Shown here in pieces: positions 17,695-26,220 of a stretch of 64,000 nt of DNA. The notes under the pieces are model-generated. The model saw only the letters and a list, made by a program, of their open reading frames with translations. It did not search any database and was not told the DNA's origin. The first letter of the stretch is position 1, and every line of letters begins with the position of its first letter. The stretch lies in the NCBI RefSeq assembly GCF_016587355.1, contig NZ_BNJF01000003.1, positions 124,001 to 188,000 of the forward strand, given 5' to 3'. The position numbers and the translations under genes are program-made. Origin of the DNA: Ktedonospora formicarum (GTDB lineage Bacteria; Chloroflexota; Ktedonobacteria; Ktedonobacterales; Ktedonobacteraceae).

Positions 17695-18638
17695 TTATCC
17701 GCGAAGCTCTAGCACAATCCTGCCATATCCATGACCGCTCTGACTGTACTCATGGGCGCGCTGCGCTTCATTGAGCGGAAACGTCTTCCCGGCGATCACC
17801 TTGAGTTGTCCCGCATCGATCAAGCTGGCTAACCTCTGTAAGAGGTCGCTCGAAGGCTGGGAGTGGATCATCATGGCGCGAACGCCCCGCATCTGGGCTT
17901 CTTGCTGCGGAGGTGGACTGGCTATTGAGATCAGCATTCCTCCACGCCGGAGTGCGGCCAGCGAGTGGAACTGGGTCTCTCCCCCGACACCATCAAGCAC
18001 CAGATCCACATCCTGCACCATACTCTCAAGCGATGCTGTTGTATAATCCACAACCGTATCGGCCCCAAGTGAGTGTACAAGAGCGAGATTCTTTGTGGAG
18101 GTTGTGCCGATCACCTGTGCCCCTTTCCATTTTGCCAATTGGACTGCGAACACCCCGACTCCGCCAGCTGCCCCCCAATCAACACCCGCTGCTCAGGGGT
18201 CAGGCCACCGTATTCAAAAAGGGCTCGCCAGGCGGTTGTTGCCCCGACCGGGATCGTGGCTGCCTCGGCAAAACTCAAGGTCTGTGGCTTGAGTGCGAGC
18301 GCATGAGCAGGCGCTACGACATACTCGGCATAGCCGCCCTGTGTCGTCTGCCCAAAGACGGCCTGTCCAATCCCGAAAGTCGTGACACCTAGACCGATCT
18401 CTTCGACCACTCCCGCTACCTCGATACCAGGAGTATAGGGAAATGTCATCGGCATGAACTCCTTAAGCAAGCCCTGACGAATCTTCCAGTCAATCGGGTT
18501 CACGCCTGCTGCATAGACGCGCAGGAGCACCTCACCCGCCTGTGGCTGTGGTCGCTCTATCCGTTCGAGCTTAAGCTGTTCTGGTCCTCCATAGCCAGAA
18601 ACACGAATTGCTCGCATAGCTTGTTGCGCCATGATCAT
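17695..18638 (-). pseudogene. NADPH:quinone oxidoreductase (MDR), frameshifted
   Basis: The first part (18638 down to about 18177) has the GroES-like domain: FPYTPGIEVAGVVEEIG and QGGYAEYVVAPAHALALKP. It shifts frame at VLIGG. The Rossmann part continues in the other frame (VFAVQLAKWKGAQVIGT, GADTVVDYTT, DLVLDGVGGE) to 17695. Adding one base to the C6 run 18171-18176 restores the nucleotide motif GAAGGVGVFAV exactly. The zinc-free medium-chain reductase would then have about 314 residues. Its start follows AAGAGGGGAG and lies 11 bp after the LLM gene. Confidence 0.8.
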
Positions 18639-18649
18639 TCTCCCCTCTT

Positions 18650-19585
18650 CTACGCGATAAACTCGCGTGCGAAACGCCGAAGCCCATCCAGGTCACGACT
18701 ATTCGGGAATCTGAGCATCAACTCTTGTACTCCTGCCTTCTCTAAGGCTGCGATTCCTCTGCGAATCGTGTCAGGACTGCCAATCAGCCCGCCTCCGAAG
18801 ACTTTTGCTGCTTCTGGCACATTGGCCTGGGCCTGCTCATCAGTATCAGCGATCACACAGATGGCGATGGTTGCCCGCCGGATGCTCGAATACGCGCGAC
18901 CGATAGCCTCACAATGCTCTTTGAGCACCGCGAACTTATGCGCGATGGTGGTTGGATCACCAAATACGTGGCAAGCATCGCCATAGTGCGCGACCAGTTT
19001 GAGCGTTTTCTTTTCGCCATTGCCCCCGATCAACAAGGGAATGTGAGGCCGTTGCACTCCCTTCGGCTGATTGATCGCGCCGCGTACCTGATACGATGCC
19101 CCTTCGAACGTGACTTCCTCCTGCGTCCACAGAGCAAGTAAGATCTGAACTGCTTCCTCTAATTGCCGTGAGCGAACAGCCGCCTCTTCAGGATAATCGT
19201 AGCCATAGGCACGGAATTGAGAGGCGAGGGCAGGAAAACCTGATCCGATCCCAACGGTCAGGCGACCATGACTCATGACATCAACCGTACTCGCCATTTT
19301 CGCCAGCAGCGCTGGATTGCGTAACCCGCTGTAGGTGACCATTTGACCAATGCGTATGCGACTGGTGTCACGAGCGAGCGCCGCAGTTGTCGTCCAGCAT
19401 TCAAAGAGAAATTGCTCGCTGTCGCCAGCCCAAAGAGCATCGGAGAGCCAGAGCGAGTCAAAGCCCACTTCCTCAGCAGTGAGGGCCACCTGCGTCATCG
19501 TCTCATAGGCCTTGACCGGGTCTTTGATCCCGGCAAATTCCATTAGCGTGCCTTGCGGGAGCGCTATTCCAAATTTCATTGTCAT
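18650..19585 (-). CDS. LLM-class (F420- or FMN-dependent) oxidoreductase
   Basis: A 311-residue luciferase-like monooxygenase fold (TIM barrel). Typical segments are MKFGIALPQG at the start, EEVGFDSLWLSDALWAG near residue 40, IRIGQMVTYSGLRNPALLAK near residue 77 and GRLTVGIGSGFPA near residue 107. The conserved KPHIPLLIGG-like motif appears as RPHIPLLIGGNGEKKTLKL. It is intact and is the first gene of the minus-strand oxidoreductase cluster. The substrate is unknown. Chloroflexota members often use F420, but the sequence does not settle the cofactor. Confidence 0.88.
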   Translation of the reverse strand: MTMKFGIALPQGTLMEFAGIKDPVKAYETMTQVALTAEEVGFDSLWLSDALWAGDSEQFLFECWTTTAALARDTSRIRIGQMVTYSGLRNPALLAKMASTVDVMSHGRLTVGIGSGFPALASQFRAYGYDYPEEAAVRSRQLEEAVQILLALWTQEEVTFEGASYQVRGAINQPKGVQRPHIPLLIGGNGEKKTLKLVAHYGDACHVFGDPTTIAHKFAVLKEHCEAIGRAYSSIRRATIAICVIADTDEQAQANVPEAAKVFGGGLIGSPDTIRRGIAALEKAGVQELMLRFPNSRDLDGLRRFAREFIA

Positions 19586-20654
19586 GAAGAATGTTCTCTT
19601 TTCTCAAAAAATGCGTGTCTTGATGATTTTTATTCGTTCACTTCGTGAGACGAGCAAAAGCTGTGTTCTTCTGCAGGGGTGACTATCAAGACGTTCTCAT
19701 CTATGTGTGAGCCCGATGATGATACAGCACAAGACTGCATCCCATCGCCTCTTGAGTATAGGGGGAAAAGGGTCTGACCTCATTGTCCAGAGGGAGAGAT
19801 ATTCCCTGTACAAAAGGCCAGAATCGTGCGGGAAGCGCGCAATGCGAATGGGCAACCAGGGAGTCTGCCCACTGGAGAATCTGCTGTTACGTGAGAGTCC
19901 CCGCTATGTGGGAAAACGAGACCCACAGGACGCATTCCCTCCCCTCACCCATACGCGCAATGCGTTTCTGCTGCCTCCACGCCCTGTCAGGGCATCCCAT
20001 CCCTCCCTTTTTTGCATGACCCTTCTGAAATGGATACAAGTTTTACACGTATTCTGGGCCTGTCTCTATTTGCAGGAAGGGTTCTACGGCGTGTGCTTGA
20101 TCTTTTATGAACTTGTCGGAGAATGGCTATTCTCGGTCAAGTTCCTCCCTGCACCTCCCCCACCAACCTCTCACGCCAGTATCAACAGGACATCTTCTCT
20201 ACAGTGCGGCTGGAACCATAGGCAACGCCTGCAGTCATCCCATACATGTAGAATAAAAAGGCTGTGTCGATGTCCCTCTTTATAAAGCGGATCAGCCCAG
20301 CTTCTTTCGTGCTGATCGTCTGATGGGTCATGTCAGAACGCAACCATTTAAAGAAGCCACGGAGAAACTGATATTCCTGGCTTTGATAGGGCACCCTCTC
20401 AAGCAGGTAGGCTGAAAACCGCTCCCAGTCTCATCAAACGTGAAAGAGCCTGGGAGCGGCTCACCAGTATTATGGTGAGCCGCTACGCTTTGGCAAGGTT
20501 GTGAGTGGTCAGCGCGAAGAGTACACAATGCGTGAGCCCTGAGCCATCCCCAGGGCTCGCGTGTTTGATGCATAAATGAGGATTGCCTTGGATAAGATAG
20601 GAAGCGTATACTATGGAAGCGCTCGCTTAGAGCGCAGAAAAAATAAAGAACACG
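19586..20654. other. gene-free stretch with stacked hairpins
   Basis: Several open frames exist but none shows family features or a ribosome site. Structured elements are CCGCTCCCAG (20419-20428) pairing with CTGGGAGCGG (20450-20459), and AGCGGCTCACCA (20455-20466) pairing with TGGTGAGCCGCT (20473-20484). The two hairpins share bases 20455-20459 and are mutually exclusive. A possible promoter (TTGCCT 20583-20588, 18 bp, TATACT 20607-20612) lies just before the small ORF at 20671. Confidence 0.45.
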
Positions 20655-20670
20655 CTTCGGAGGTGCAAGC

Positions 20671-20829
20671 ATGGAGGCAGTAGATCCTCTCAGCCCAAGA
20701 GCATACCAGGTCGCAGCGCAGAGCGGTCTGGGTGAGCCACGTGCGGAGTTTCGCGCCAAGAATTCGGCGGACTGGTCAACACTATGGCTGTTTTTGGCGT
20801 TTGCTTTTCGTTTCACTGAATTGGTATGA
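20671..20829 (+). CDS. 52-residue small ORF with strong ribosome site
   Basis: ATG 20671 is preceded by CGGAGG (20658-20663) at good spacing and runs 52 codons to TGA. The C-terminal third is hydrophobic (LWLFLAFAFRF), compatible with a single membrane segment. The start is MEAVDPLSPRAYQV. No family is recognised. A TATACT element lies about 60 bp upstream. It converges on the LacI-type gene at 20952. Translation is inferred from the start region only. Confidence 0.4.
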   Translation: MEAVDPLSPRAYQVAAQSGLGEPRAEFRAKNSADWSTLWLFLAFAFRFTELV

Positions 20830-20951
20830 TTTCCAGCATGAGACCCTCAAAACGTCATTGCCTTTGGGGCAGGTAGTTTCACCTTCTACCTTGCTCAACG
20901 CGTGCTCCCAGCAACAGTTGTTTTTCCCATTACCAAAAATCTCCTGCATTT

Positions 20952-22016
20952 TCAGGTTAAATCAGTCAGCATGTCATGCACTGGGCGTGCTTGTGAGGAG
21001 GCACGCACCAAAAGTTGATGTTGCAAAACAATTTCTTGTCTTGAGAGATTGGGCTGTTGCAAAATTTGCAACAAACGCAGGGCTGCTGTTCTTCCCATTT
21101 CGTAGGCAGGCTGAGTCACAGTTGTAATGGAGATGAGATCAGGAATAGCCCAGCGTACCTCGTCGAAACCGACAACAGCAATATCCGCTGGTACACGCTT
21201 CTGACTGGCATGGAGTGCACGTAACGCTCCCACCGTGATACGATTGTTAGCGGTCAACACTGCCTCTATTGGAGGATTTACTTGCAACAAACGTTGTATA
21301 CCACGCTCACCAGTCTCTTCTCTAAATGGTCCCCGGTACTTCAGCGAGTCATCGTAGGCAATACCAGCCTCCTGCAATGCTTGCCGATACCCAAGCAAGC
21401 GCTCGTTAGCGGTTGTAACGGAACCCGGGCCTGTAATGATACCAATGCGACGATAGCCATTCCCAATCAGGTGGGCTATAGCCTCTTTCGCCGCCAAAGC
21501 GTTATTGACGAGAACAGCATCCACTGAAGAATCACGAACACGCCTATCGACGGTCACAATAGGAATATTACGTCCTTGAAGAATGGCAAGTGTATCTAGT
21601 CGCTCCCTTGAAGGCACAATGATTGCACCCGCTACTGACTCGGCTGCCAGGATCTTCATATATTGCGCCTCTCTCTGGGGATCTTCAGTGGTATTACAAA
21701 TAACAAGTAGATAGCCATTTTCCTGTGAAACCTCCTCCACACCACGCATGAGATCCATAAAATAGGGATTCTGGATATCGGAAACAAGCAAACCAAGAAG
21801 CGCGGAACGGCTACCTGCTAGCGCACGAGCCGCTCTATTAGGTTCATAATTGAGCATCTGCATGGCAGAGTGTACCCGTTCTGCAAGTTGAGGATCAACT
21901 GTAGTAGAGCCATTTAGGACACGAGAAACTGTTGCCATAGAAACCTGTGCCAATTGCGCCACTTCGCGGATGGTGACGGGCTTCTTGAATTGAGAATGTT
22001 GCGTCGAATCTACCAT
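20952..22016 (-). CDS. LacI-family repressor of the fucoside operon
   Basis: This 354-residue regulator has the HTH at residues 15-60 (TIREVAQLAQVSMATVSRVLN) and a full effector domain (SDIQNPYFMDLMRGVEEVS, CNTTEDPQREAQYMKIL, VGFDEVRWAIPDLISITTV). It is divergent from the fucoside operon. A perfect 16-bp palindrome with a CGCTTTC-type core sits at that operon's presumed start point, and a second similar site precedes this gene, so repression of both transcripts is a sound inference. The inducer is likely fucose or a fucoside. Confidence 0.92.
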   Translation of the reverse strand: MVDSTQHSQFKKPVTIREVAQLAQVSMATVSRVLNGSTTVDPQLAERVHSAMQMLNYEPNRAARALAGSRSALLGLLVSDIQNPYFMDLMRGVEEVSQENGYLLVICNTTEDPQREAQYMKILAAESVAGAIIVPSRERLDTLAILQGRNIPIVTVDRRVRDSSVDAVLVNNALAAKEAIAHLIGNGYRRIGIITGPGSVTTANERLLGYRQALQEAGIAYDDSLKYRGPFREETGERGIQRLLQVNPPIEAVLTANNRITVGALRALHASQKRVPADIAVVGFDEVRWAIPDLISITTVTQPAYEMGRTAALRLLQILQQPNLSRQEIVLQHQLLVRASSQARPVHDMLTDLT

Positions 22017-22106
22017 AAATGTTAAAGACTCCTCTTCAGGGATGCCATACCACTACGATCTGGTCAACACCAATGTAGTTTTTGTCCTTTTCAAGAAGAG
22101 TAATAA

Positions 22107-22121
22107 GTAAACGCTTTCTTA
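22107..22121. promoter_or_regulatory. secondary LacI-type operator
   Basis: GTAAACGCTTTCTTA is an imperfect dyad carrying the same CGCTTTCT core as the main operator. It lies 91 bp upstream of the regulator's own start, suiting autoregulation. Confidence 0.5.
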
Positions 22122-22231
22122 AAAAGCCAGTTTTCGAAGGACAACTACTCAATTACCAACAGACATAGTATAGCTTATCTCTGATGTTTAAGCAAGTTTG
22201 ATTATGTTTTTACGGTAGAACTATTGAAAAC

Positions 22232-22281
22232 TTGACAAATCTATAAAAGTAATTTACTCTAGTGTGAGAAAGCGCTTTCTC
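22232..22281 (+). promoter_or_regulatory. promoter and LacI operator of the fucoside operon
   Basis: TTGACA (22232-22237), a 17-bp spacer and TACTCT (22255-22260) form a good sigma-70-type promoter. The perfect palindrome GAGAAAGCGCTTTCTC (22266-22281) follows, covering the expected start of transcription, the classical position for repression. The first gene begins 168 bp further on. Confidence 0.75.
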
Positions 22282-22448
22282 GATCTGGCCATCTTTAGCA
22301 ACGGGAACACATCTCCTCACGATAAGGATTTGTGTTTTTATAACAGTGTAGTAGGTATCCCTAGGCCATTGGCTTACCAGCGATGGTGTTAGGAGATGAA
22401 TAACCGCCATTAGGTCAATGGTTGACCTTTTCATGGAGGAAACAAAAG

Positions 22449-23912
22449 ATGGACCAACCAAGAAGTAAAGCGACCTGGATACACGAACTGGAGCATATAT
22501 TCATCCAACGTGGCTATAATCGACGCGATTTCGTCAAATTTGCCGGGGCAATTGGCCTCTCAGGAGTGCTTGCCGCATGCGGTGACATCAAACCGCAAAC
22601 ACAGCAGGGAAAACAGGCGGGCAATACCAATTCTATTTACTCTATTCGTGATGCCGATGGGCTTCAATGGCCTAAAACGGCGGTTCCTGAACCCTCGTCT
22701 CCTATACAATTGAGCGTTGCTCATGCCTGGGATGCGACCTTCATGGCCCGTCAACAACAGTTTGACCAACTCTTCACCAAGCGCCACCCAAATATCACCA
22801 TTACCGCGGAAAATACGCCATGGAGTAACTATCTGCAAAAGTACCTGGCTCAGGCAGCAGGAGGGACCTTGCCTGACATCATGTACACCCACTATAGCTG
22901 GATTCAGCAGTTCATTACTCAGGGTATCCCAATCTCGCTTAACAACTACATTGGGAAGCAGCCCGACTTCAATATGGCTGATTTCACGAAACCGTCCATG
23001 GGGTTCTATGAACAGAAGGGACAATGGTATGCCATTGCCTATGATTGCGGCCCCTATGTCCTCTTCTATAACAAAGACCTCTTTGATAAGGCGGGGATAA
23101 AGTATCCAGATGCCAGTTGGACCCTTGATACAATGAAGCAAGTCGCCATCAAGCTCACAAGTGGCGACTCTCACAACCGAATTTATGGCCTGGCATCCCT
23201 GCCAACACCGGCTTCAGCTAATATTGCTCCTCCATTCCTGTTCCCCTTTGGAGCCCGGTATGTCAATGAGAATCAAACCAAGTCGCTTATAGATCAGCCA
23301 GAAGCAATTGAGGCCATGCAATGGTGGATGGAGATCCAGCTCAAATATAAGGCGGCCCCTGGCCTGGCTGAACAACAGGCAATGCAGCAGCAGCAAACCG
23401 ACGAGTTTACCGCCGGTCGAGCTGCCATGGCATATAATGGTTCCTGGATTACACCTGGTCTGCGCCAAAACGCTAGCTTCAAGTGGGACATCGCTCCCTG
23501 CCCAAAGGGACCAAAAGCACAGTCAACCTCGGCTGAAGGAAGTGGCTATTTAATTAGCAAAGGCGGTCAGCATACTGACGCTGCTTGGATCTATCTTAAT
23601 GAATATCTCTCCTCAGCCGGACAACAGTTTATGTGGGGCATGACTGGTCGAGGCAGCCCCGCACGCTCATCAGCCTGGGATTCCTATTTCAAATCCCCGT
23701 TCGCTCCTAAAGGCGCGAGAAATATCCTTGATGCTCTGGACAAGTATGGATCTAACGATGTGCTCTATCTCCCTGCGACACCAAAGGTTGTCAATACAGC
23801 GCAGCCAATTTGGGACCGCGTCATTAATGGGCAACTGAGTGTTTCAGATGGGCTGAAGCAGGTTAAGCAGCAAATTGATCCTTTACTGGCGCAAAATGCT
23901 GGTTTACGCTAG
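22449..23912 (+). CDS. sugar ABC substrate-binding protein, Tat-type lipoprotein
   Basis: A family 1 binding protein of about 487 residues. The N-terminus carries a twin-arginine motif (NRRDFVKFAG, about residue 27) followed by a hydrophobic stretch and lipobox VLAAC, so export through Tat and lipid anchoring are likely. The frame extends to a TTG at 22422, but ATG 22449 has GGAGG about 9 bases upstream. It is the first gene of the fucoside operon and presumably captures fucose, fucosides or fucosylated oligosaccharides. No ATPase lies in the operon. Confidence 0.9.
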   Translation: MDQPRSKATWIHELEHIFIQRGYNRRDFVKFAGAIGLSGVLAACGDIKPQTQQGKQAGNTNSIYSIRDADGLQWPKTAVPEPSSPIQLSVAHAWDATFMARQQQFDQLFTKRHPNITITAENTPWSNYLQKYLAQAAGGTLPDIMYTHYSWIQQFITQGIPISLNNYIGKQPDFNMADFTKPSMGFYEQKGQWYAIAYDCGPYVLFYNKDLFDKAGIKYPDASWTLDTMKQVAIKLTSGDSHNRIYGLASLPTPASANIAPPFLFPFGARYVNENQTKSLIDQPEAIEAMQWWMEIQLKYKAAPGLAEQQAMQQQQTDEFTAGRAAMAYNGSWITPGLRQNASFKWDIAPCPKGPKAQSTSAEGSGYLISKGGQHTDAAWIYLNEYLSSAGQQFMWGMTGRGSPARSSAWDSYFKSPFAPKGARNILDALDKYGSNDVLYLPATPKVVNTAQPIWDRVINGQLSVSDGLKQVKQQIDPLLAQNAGLR

Positions 23913-23923
23913 CAAAGCACAAG

Positions 23924-23967
23924 ATACAGATGAGCAGCTGTCAGTATGCCAGCTTGCTCATCTGTAT
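23924..23967 (+). promoter_or_regulatory. intercistronic stem-loop after the binding-protein gene
   Basis: ATACAGATGAGCA (23924-23936) pairs perfectly with TGCTCATCTGTAT (23955-23967) around an 18-base loop, 11 bp after the stop codon. It is not followed by a U-run. As in the importer at 9-12 kb, it separates the abundant binding protein from the permeases. Confidence 0.65.
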
Positions 23968-23997
23968 GAATGTACAGAGCAAGGAGGCGGATGTCGT

Positions 23998-24945
23998 ATG
24001 CAACTTTTTATAAAACATACCAACCAGCCGAAAGAGATAGTTCGTAGAAAAAAGCTCAGTAAGTTAGAACTGCGTGAAGAGCGACAGTTTTATCTCTTCA
24101 TTTTGCCATGGATCATTGGCTTTATCCTTTTTGGGGGAGGCCCTATTGTCGCATCAGGTGTGATTAGCCTTACCAACTGGTCACTCCTCTCGAATCCACA
24201 ATGGATTGGCTTCCAGAACTACATACAATTGTTTCAAGATCCCCTATTTTACCTGACGCTCAGGAATACCCTCTACTTCGGCATAGGCAGTGTGCTACTT
24301 ACGGTGATAGTATCCTTTGCCCTGGCTTTGCTCCTGAATCAGAAGGTGAAAGGGATTTCTGTGTTTCGTACAGTATTCTATCTCCCTTCAGTCGTTTCTG
24401 GGATTGCCACTGCCTTGCTGTGGATCAATATTCTCCATCCTGATTTCGGGATGATTAACTTCCTTTTGGGTCAGATTGGCATTCAAGGACCCGGATGGCT
24501 CTACTCTGAGGATTGGACGATCCCTGCTTTAATCCTTATGAGTGCATGGGGCGCGGGCAATACTATGATCATCTACCTGTCTGGTTTACAGAGCATCCCT
24601 AGTTATATGTATGAGGCGGCTTCGATTGATGGCGCAGGCCACTGGTCAAAGTTCTGGCATGTGACATTCCCCATGATGTCCCCAGTTATCTTCTTCAACC
24701 TGGTGACTGGCTTCATTTCATCGTTGCAGGCATTTGTGTTGATCCTGGTTATGACCAATGGGGGACCAGCCAATGCCTCGCTTGTATATGGGCTCTACAT
24801 TTATCGCCAGGCGTTTCAATACTTCAATATGGGCTATGCATCCGCGCTCGCGTGGATTCTCTTTGTCCTCATTATTGCCATTACCTTCATTCAGTTCGCC
24901 CTGGCGGGGCGCTGGGTCTATTATGAAGGGGGAGTACGAAAGTAG
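23998..24945 (+). CDS. sugar ABC transporter permease (UgpA/MalF type)
   Basis: A permease of 315 residues with six helices, the first at about residues 32-55 (FYLFILPWIIGFILFGGGP). The EAA loop is MYEAASIDGAGHWSKFWHVTF. The open frame reaches back into the binding-protein gene, but ATG 23998 follows AAGGAGG and gives the normal basic N-terminus. It works with the next gene as the transmembrane pair of the fucoside importer. Confidence 0.9.
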   Translation: MQLFIKHTNQPKEIVRRKKLSKLELREERQFYLFILPWIIGFILFGGGPIVASGVISLTNWSLLSNPQWIGFQNYIQLFQDPLFYLTLRNTLYFGIGSVLLTVIVSFALALLLNQKVKGISVFRTVFYLPSVVSGIATALLWINILHPDFGMINFLLGQIGIQGPGWLYSEDWTIPALILMSAWGAGNTMIIYLSGLQSIPSYMYEAASIDGAGHWSKFWHVTFPMMSPVIFFNLVTGFISSLQAFVLILVMTNGGPANASLVYGLYIYRQAFQYFNMGYASALAWILFVLIIAITFIQFALAGRWVYYEGGVRK

Positions 24946-24952
24946 GTTGCTT

Positions 24953-25855
24953 ATGAAAGCCAGTCTCTCACGTTCCATCTCCTCAGCGGCACATCTGCCA
25001 GAGCAGGGAAAACCATCAACACCGACCAGACTTCAGCCTAATGTGCGTCGCTTATTGCTCTACATTACCCTAATTGCCTGCTCATTGCTGTTTCTCTCGC
25101 CTTTTTTATGGATGGTCTCGACCTCACTCAAACCATCACAAGAGGTCTTCGTCTTCCCTCCCAGGCTACTTCCCTCAAGTGCGCAGTGGCACAACTATCT
25201 CGATGGGTGGATGGCATTACCCTTCACACGCTTTTTAACAAATACGATTCTGGTCACAGTAGCTGCGATCATTGGGAACCTGGTATCATGCGCGCTTCCA
25301 GCCTATGCCTTTGCCCGGTTGCGTGCGCGCGGAAGCCGGATCGCATTTATGCTGATGCTTGCTACCATGATGATTCCGATAGAGGTCACGATTGTGCCTA
25401 TTTTCCTTCTCTACAGTAAAGTTCACTTGATCAATACCTTATGGACATTGATCATACCTCCCTGGCTCGGGTACCCATTCTCGATCTTTCTGCTACGCCA
25501 ATCGTTCCTCAACCTTCCACGAGAGATGGATGAGGCGGCCCGCCTCGAAGGTGCCACTCATTTCCAAATTCTGACAAAGATTGTTCTGCCACTCTCAAAA
25601 CCTGCGTTGGGTGCGGTGGCAATCATTGCCTTTGTAGGAAATTGGAATAATTTGTTGGCTCCACTGATCTACCTGCGTTCAACCGACAACTATACTCTGG
25701 CTATCGGTCTCAACTTGTTTTATGGTCAGTCTTTAACGGCCTATAACCAGTTAATGGCGGTTTCTGTGCTTTCAATCCTGCCGATTATCATAACTTTCTT
25801 CTTCGCGCAGAGATACTTTATTCGTGGAGTAGCATTGACTGGTATGGATCGCTAA
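24953..25855 (+). CDS. sugar ABC transporter permease (UgpE/MalG type)
   Basis: A permease of about 300 residues with six helices and EAA loop EMDEAARLEGATHFQILTKIV. The C-terminus FIRGVALTGMDR is typical of MalG-type subunits. ATG 24953 with a weak AGG upstream is preferred. ATG 24923 in the same frame would overlap the previous stop and is a real alternative. It pairs with the permease at 23998. Confidence 0.88.
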   Translation: MKASLSRSISSAAHLPEQGKPSTPTRLQPNVRRLLLYITLIACSLLFLSPFLWMVSTSLKPSQEVFVFPPRLLPSSAQWHNYLDGWMALPFTRFLTNTILVTVAAIIGNLVSCALPAYAFARLRARGSRIAFMLMLATMMIPIEVTIVPIFLLYSKVHLINTLWTLIIPPWLGYPFSIFLLRQSFLNLPREMDEAARLEGATHFQILTKIVLPLSKPALGAVAIIAFVGNWNNLLAPLIYLRSTDNYTLAIGLNLFYGQSLTAYNQLMAVSVLSILPIIITFFFAQRYFIRGVALTGMDR

Positions 25856-25877
25856 CCATTAGAGGGAGAGATAGCCA

Positions 25878-26201
25878 ATGCGCCGCTATGGGCAAGTCAT
25901 ACGCATTAAACTTGATTGTATAGAAGAGTACGAGCGCATGCACGCCTCGGTCTGGCCTGAGGTCTTAGCGACCATTCATGCCTGTAACATGCGCAACTAT
26001 ACCATTTTCCGCTACAAGACATGGCTTTTTGCTTACTTCGAATACGTTGGCGATGATTTCACCGCAGACATGAAACGGATGGCACAAGACCCCATCACAC
26101 AGCAATGGTGGTCCTATACCGATCCTATGCAAGAGCCTGTAGAAGAGAATACCGAGGGTTCCTGGTGGACAAATATGAAGGATGTTTTTCACACAGATTA
26201 A
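25878..26201 (+). CDS. L-rhamnose/L-fucose mutarotase (RhaM-like)
   Basis: This 107-residue dimeric alpha/beta-barrel enzyme of the RhaM (DUF718) family interconverts alpha and beta anomers of a 6-deoxyhexose. Diagnostic features are RYGQVIRIKLDCIEEYERMH at the N-terminus, the central RNYTIFRYKTWLFAYFEY strand pair and the WW pair in TQQWWSYTDPMQ. AGAGGGAGAG precedes the ATG. Together with the fucosidase next door, anomerisation of released L-fucose is the likely job. Rhamnose cannot be excluded. Confidence 0.85.
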   Translation: MRRYGQVIRIKLDCIEEYERMHASVWPEVLATIHACNMRNYTIFRYKTWLFAYFEYVGDDFTADMKRMAQDPITQQWWSYTDPMQEPVEENTEGSWWTNMKDVFHTD

Positions 26202-26220
26202 CGATAAAAGGAGAGCTAAC

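Noticed and set aside
19707..20285. A 192-codon open frame in gene-poor DNA
   Set aside because: There is no ribosome site, residue usage is erratic and it has no family features. It looks like chance in a decayed region.
20328..20816. A 162-codon minus-strand open frame
   Set aside because: It runs across the hairpins and opposite the better-supported small ORF, and has no motif or start signal.
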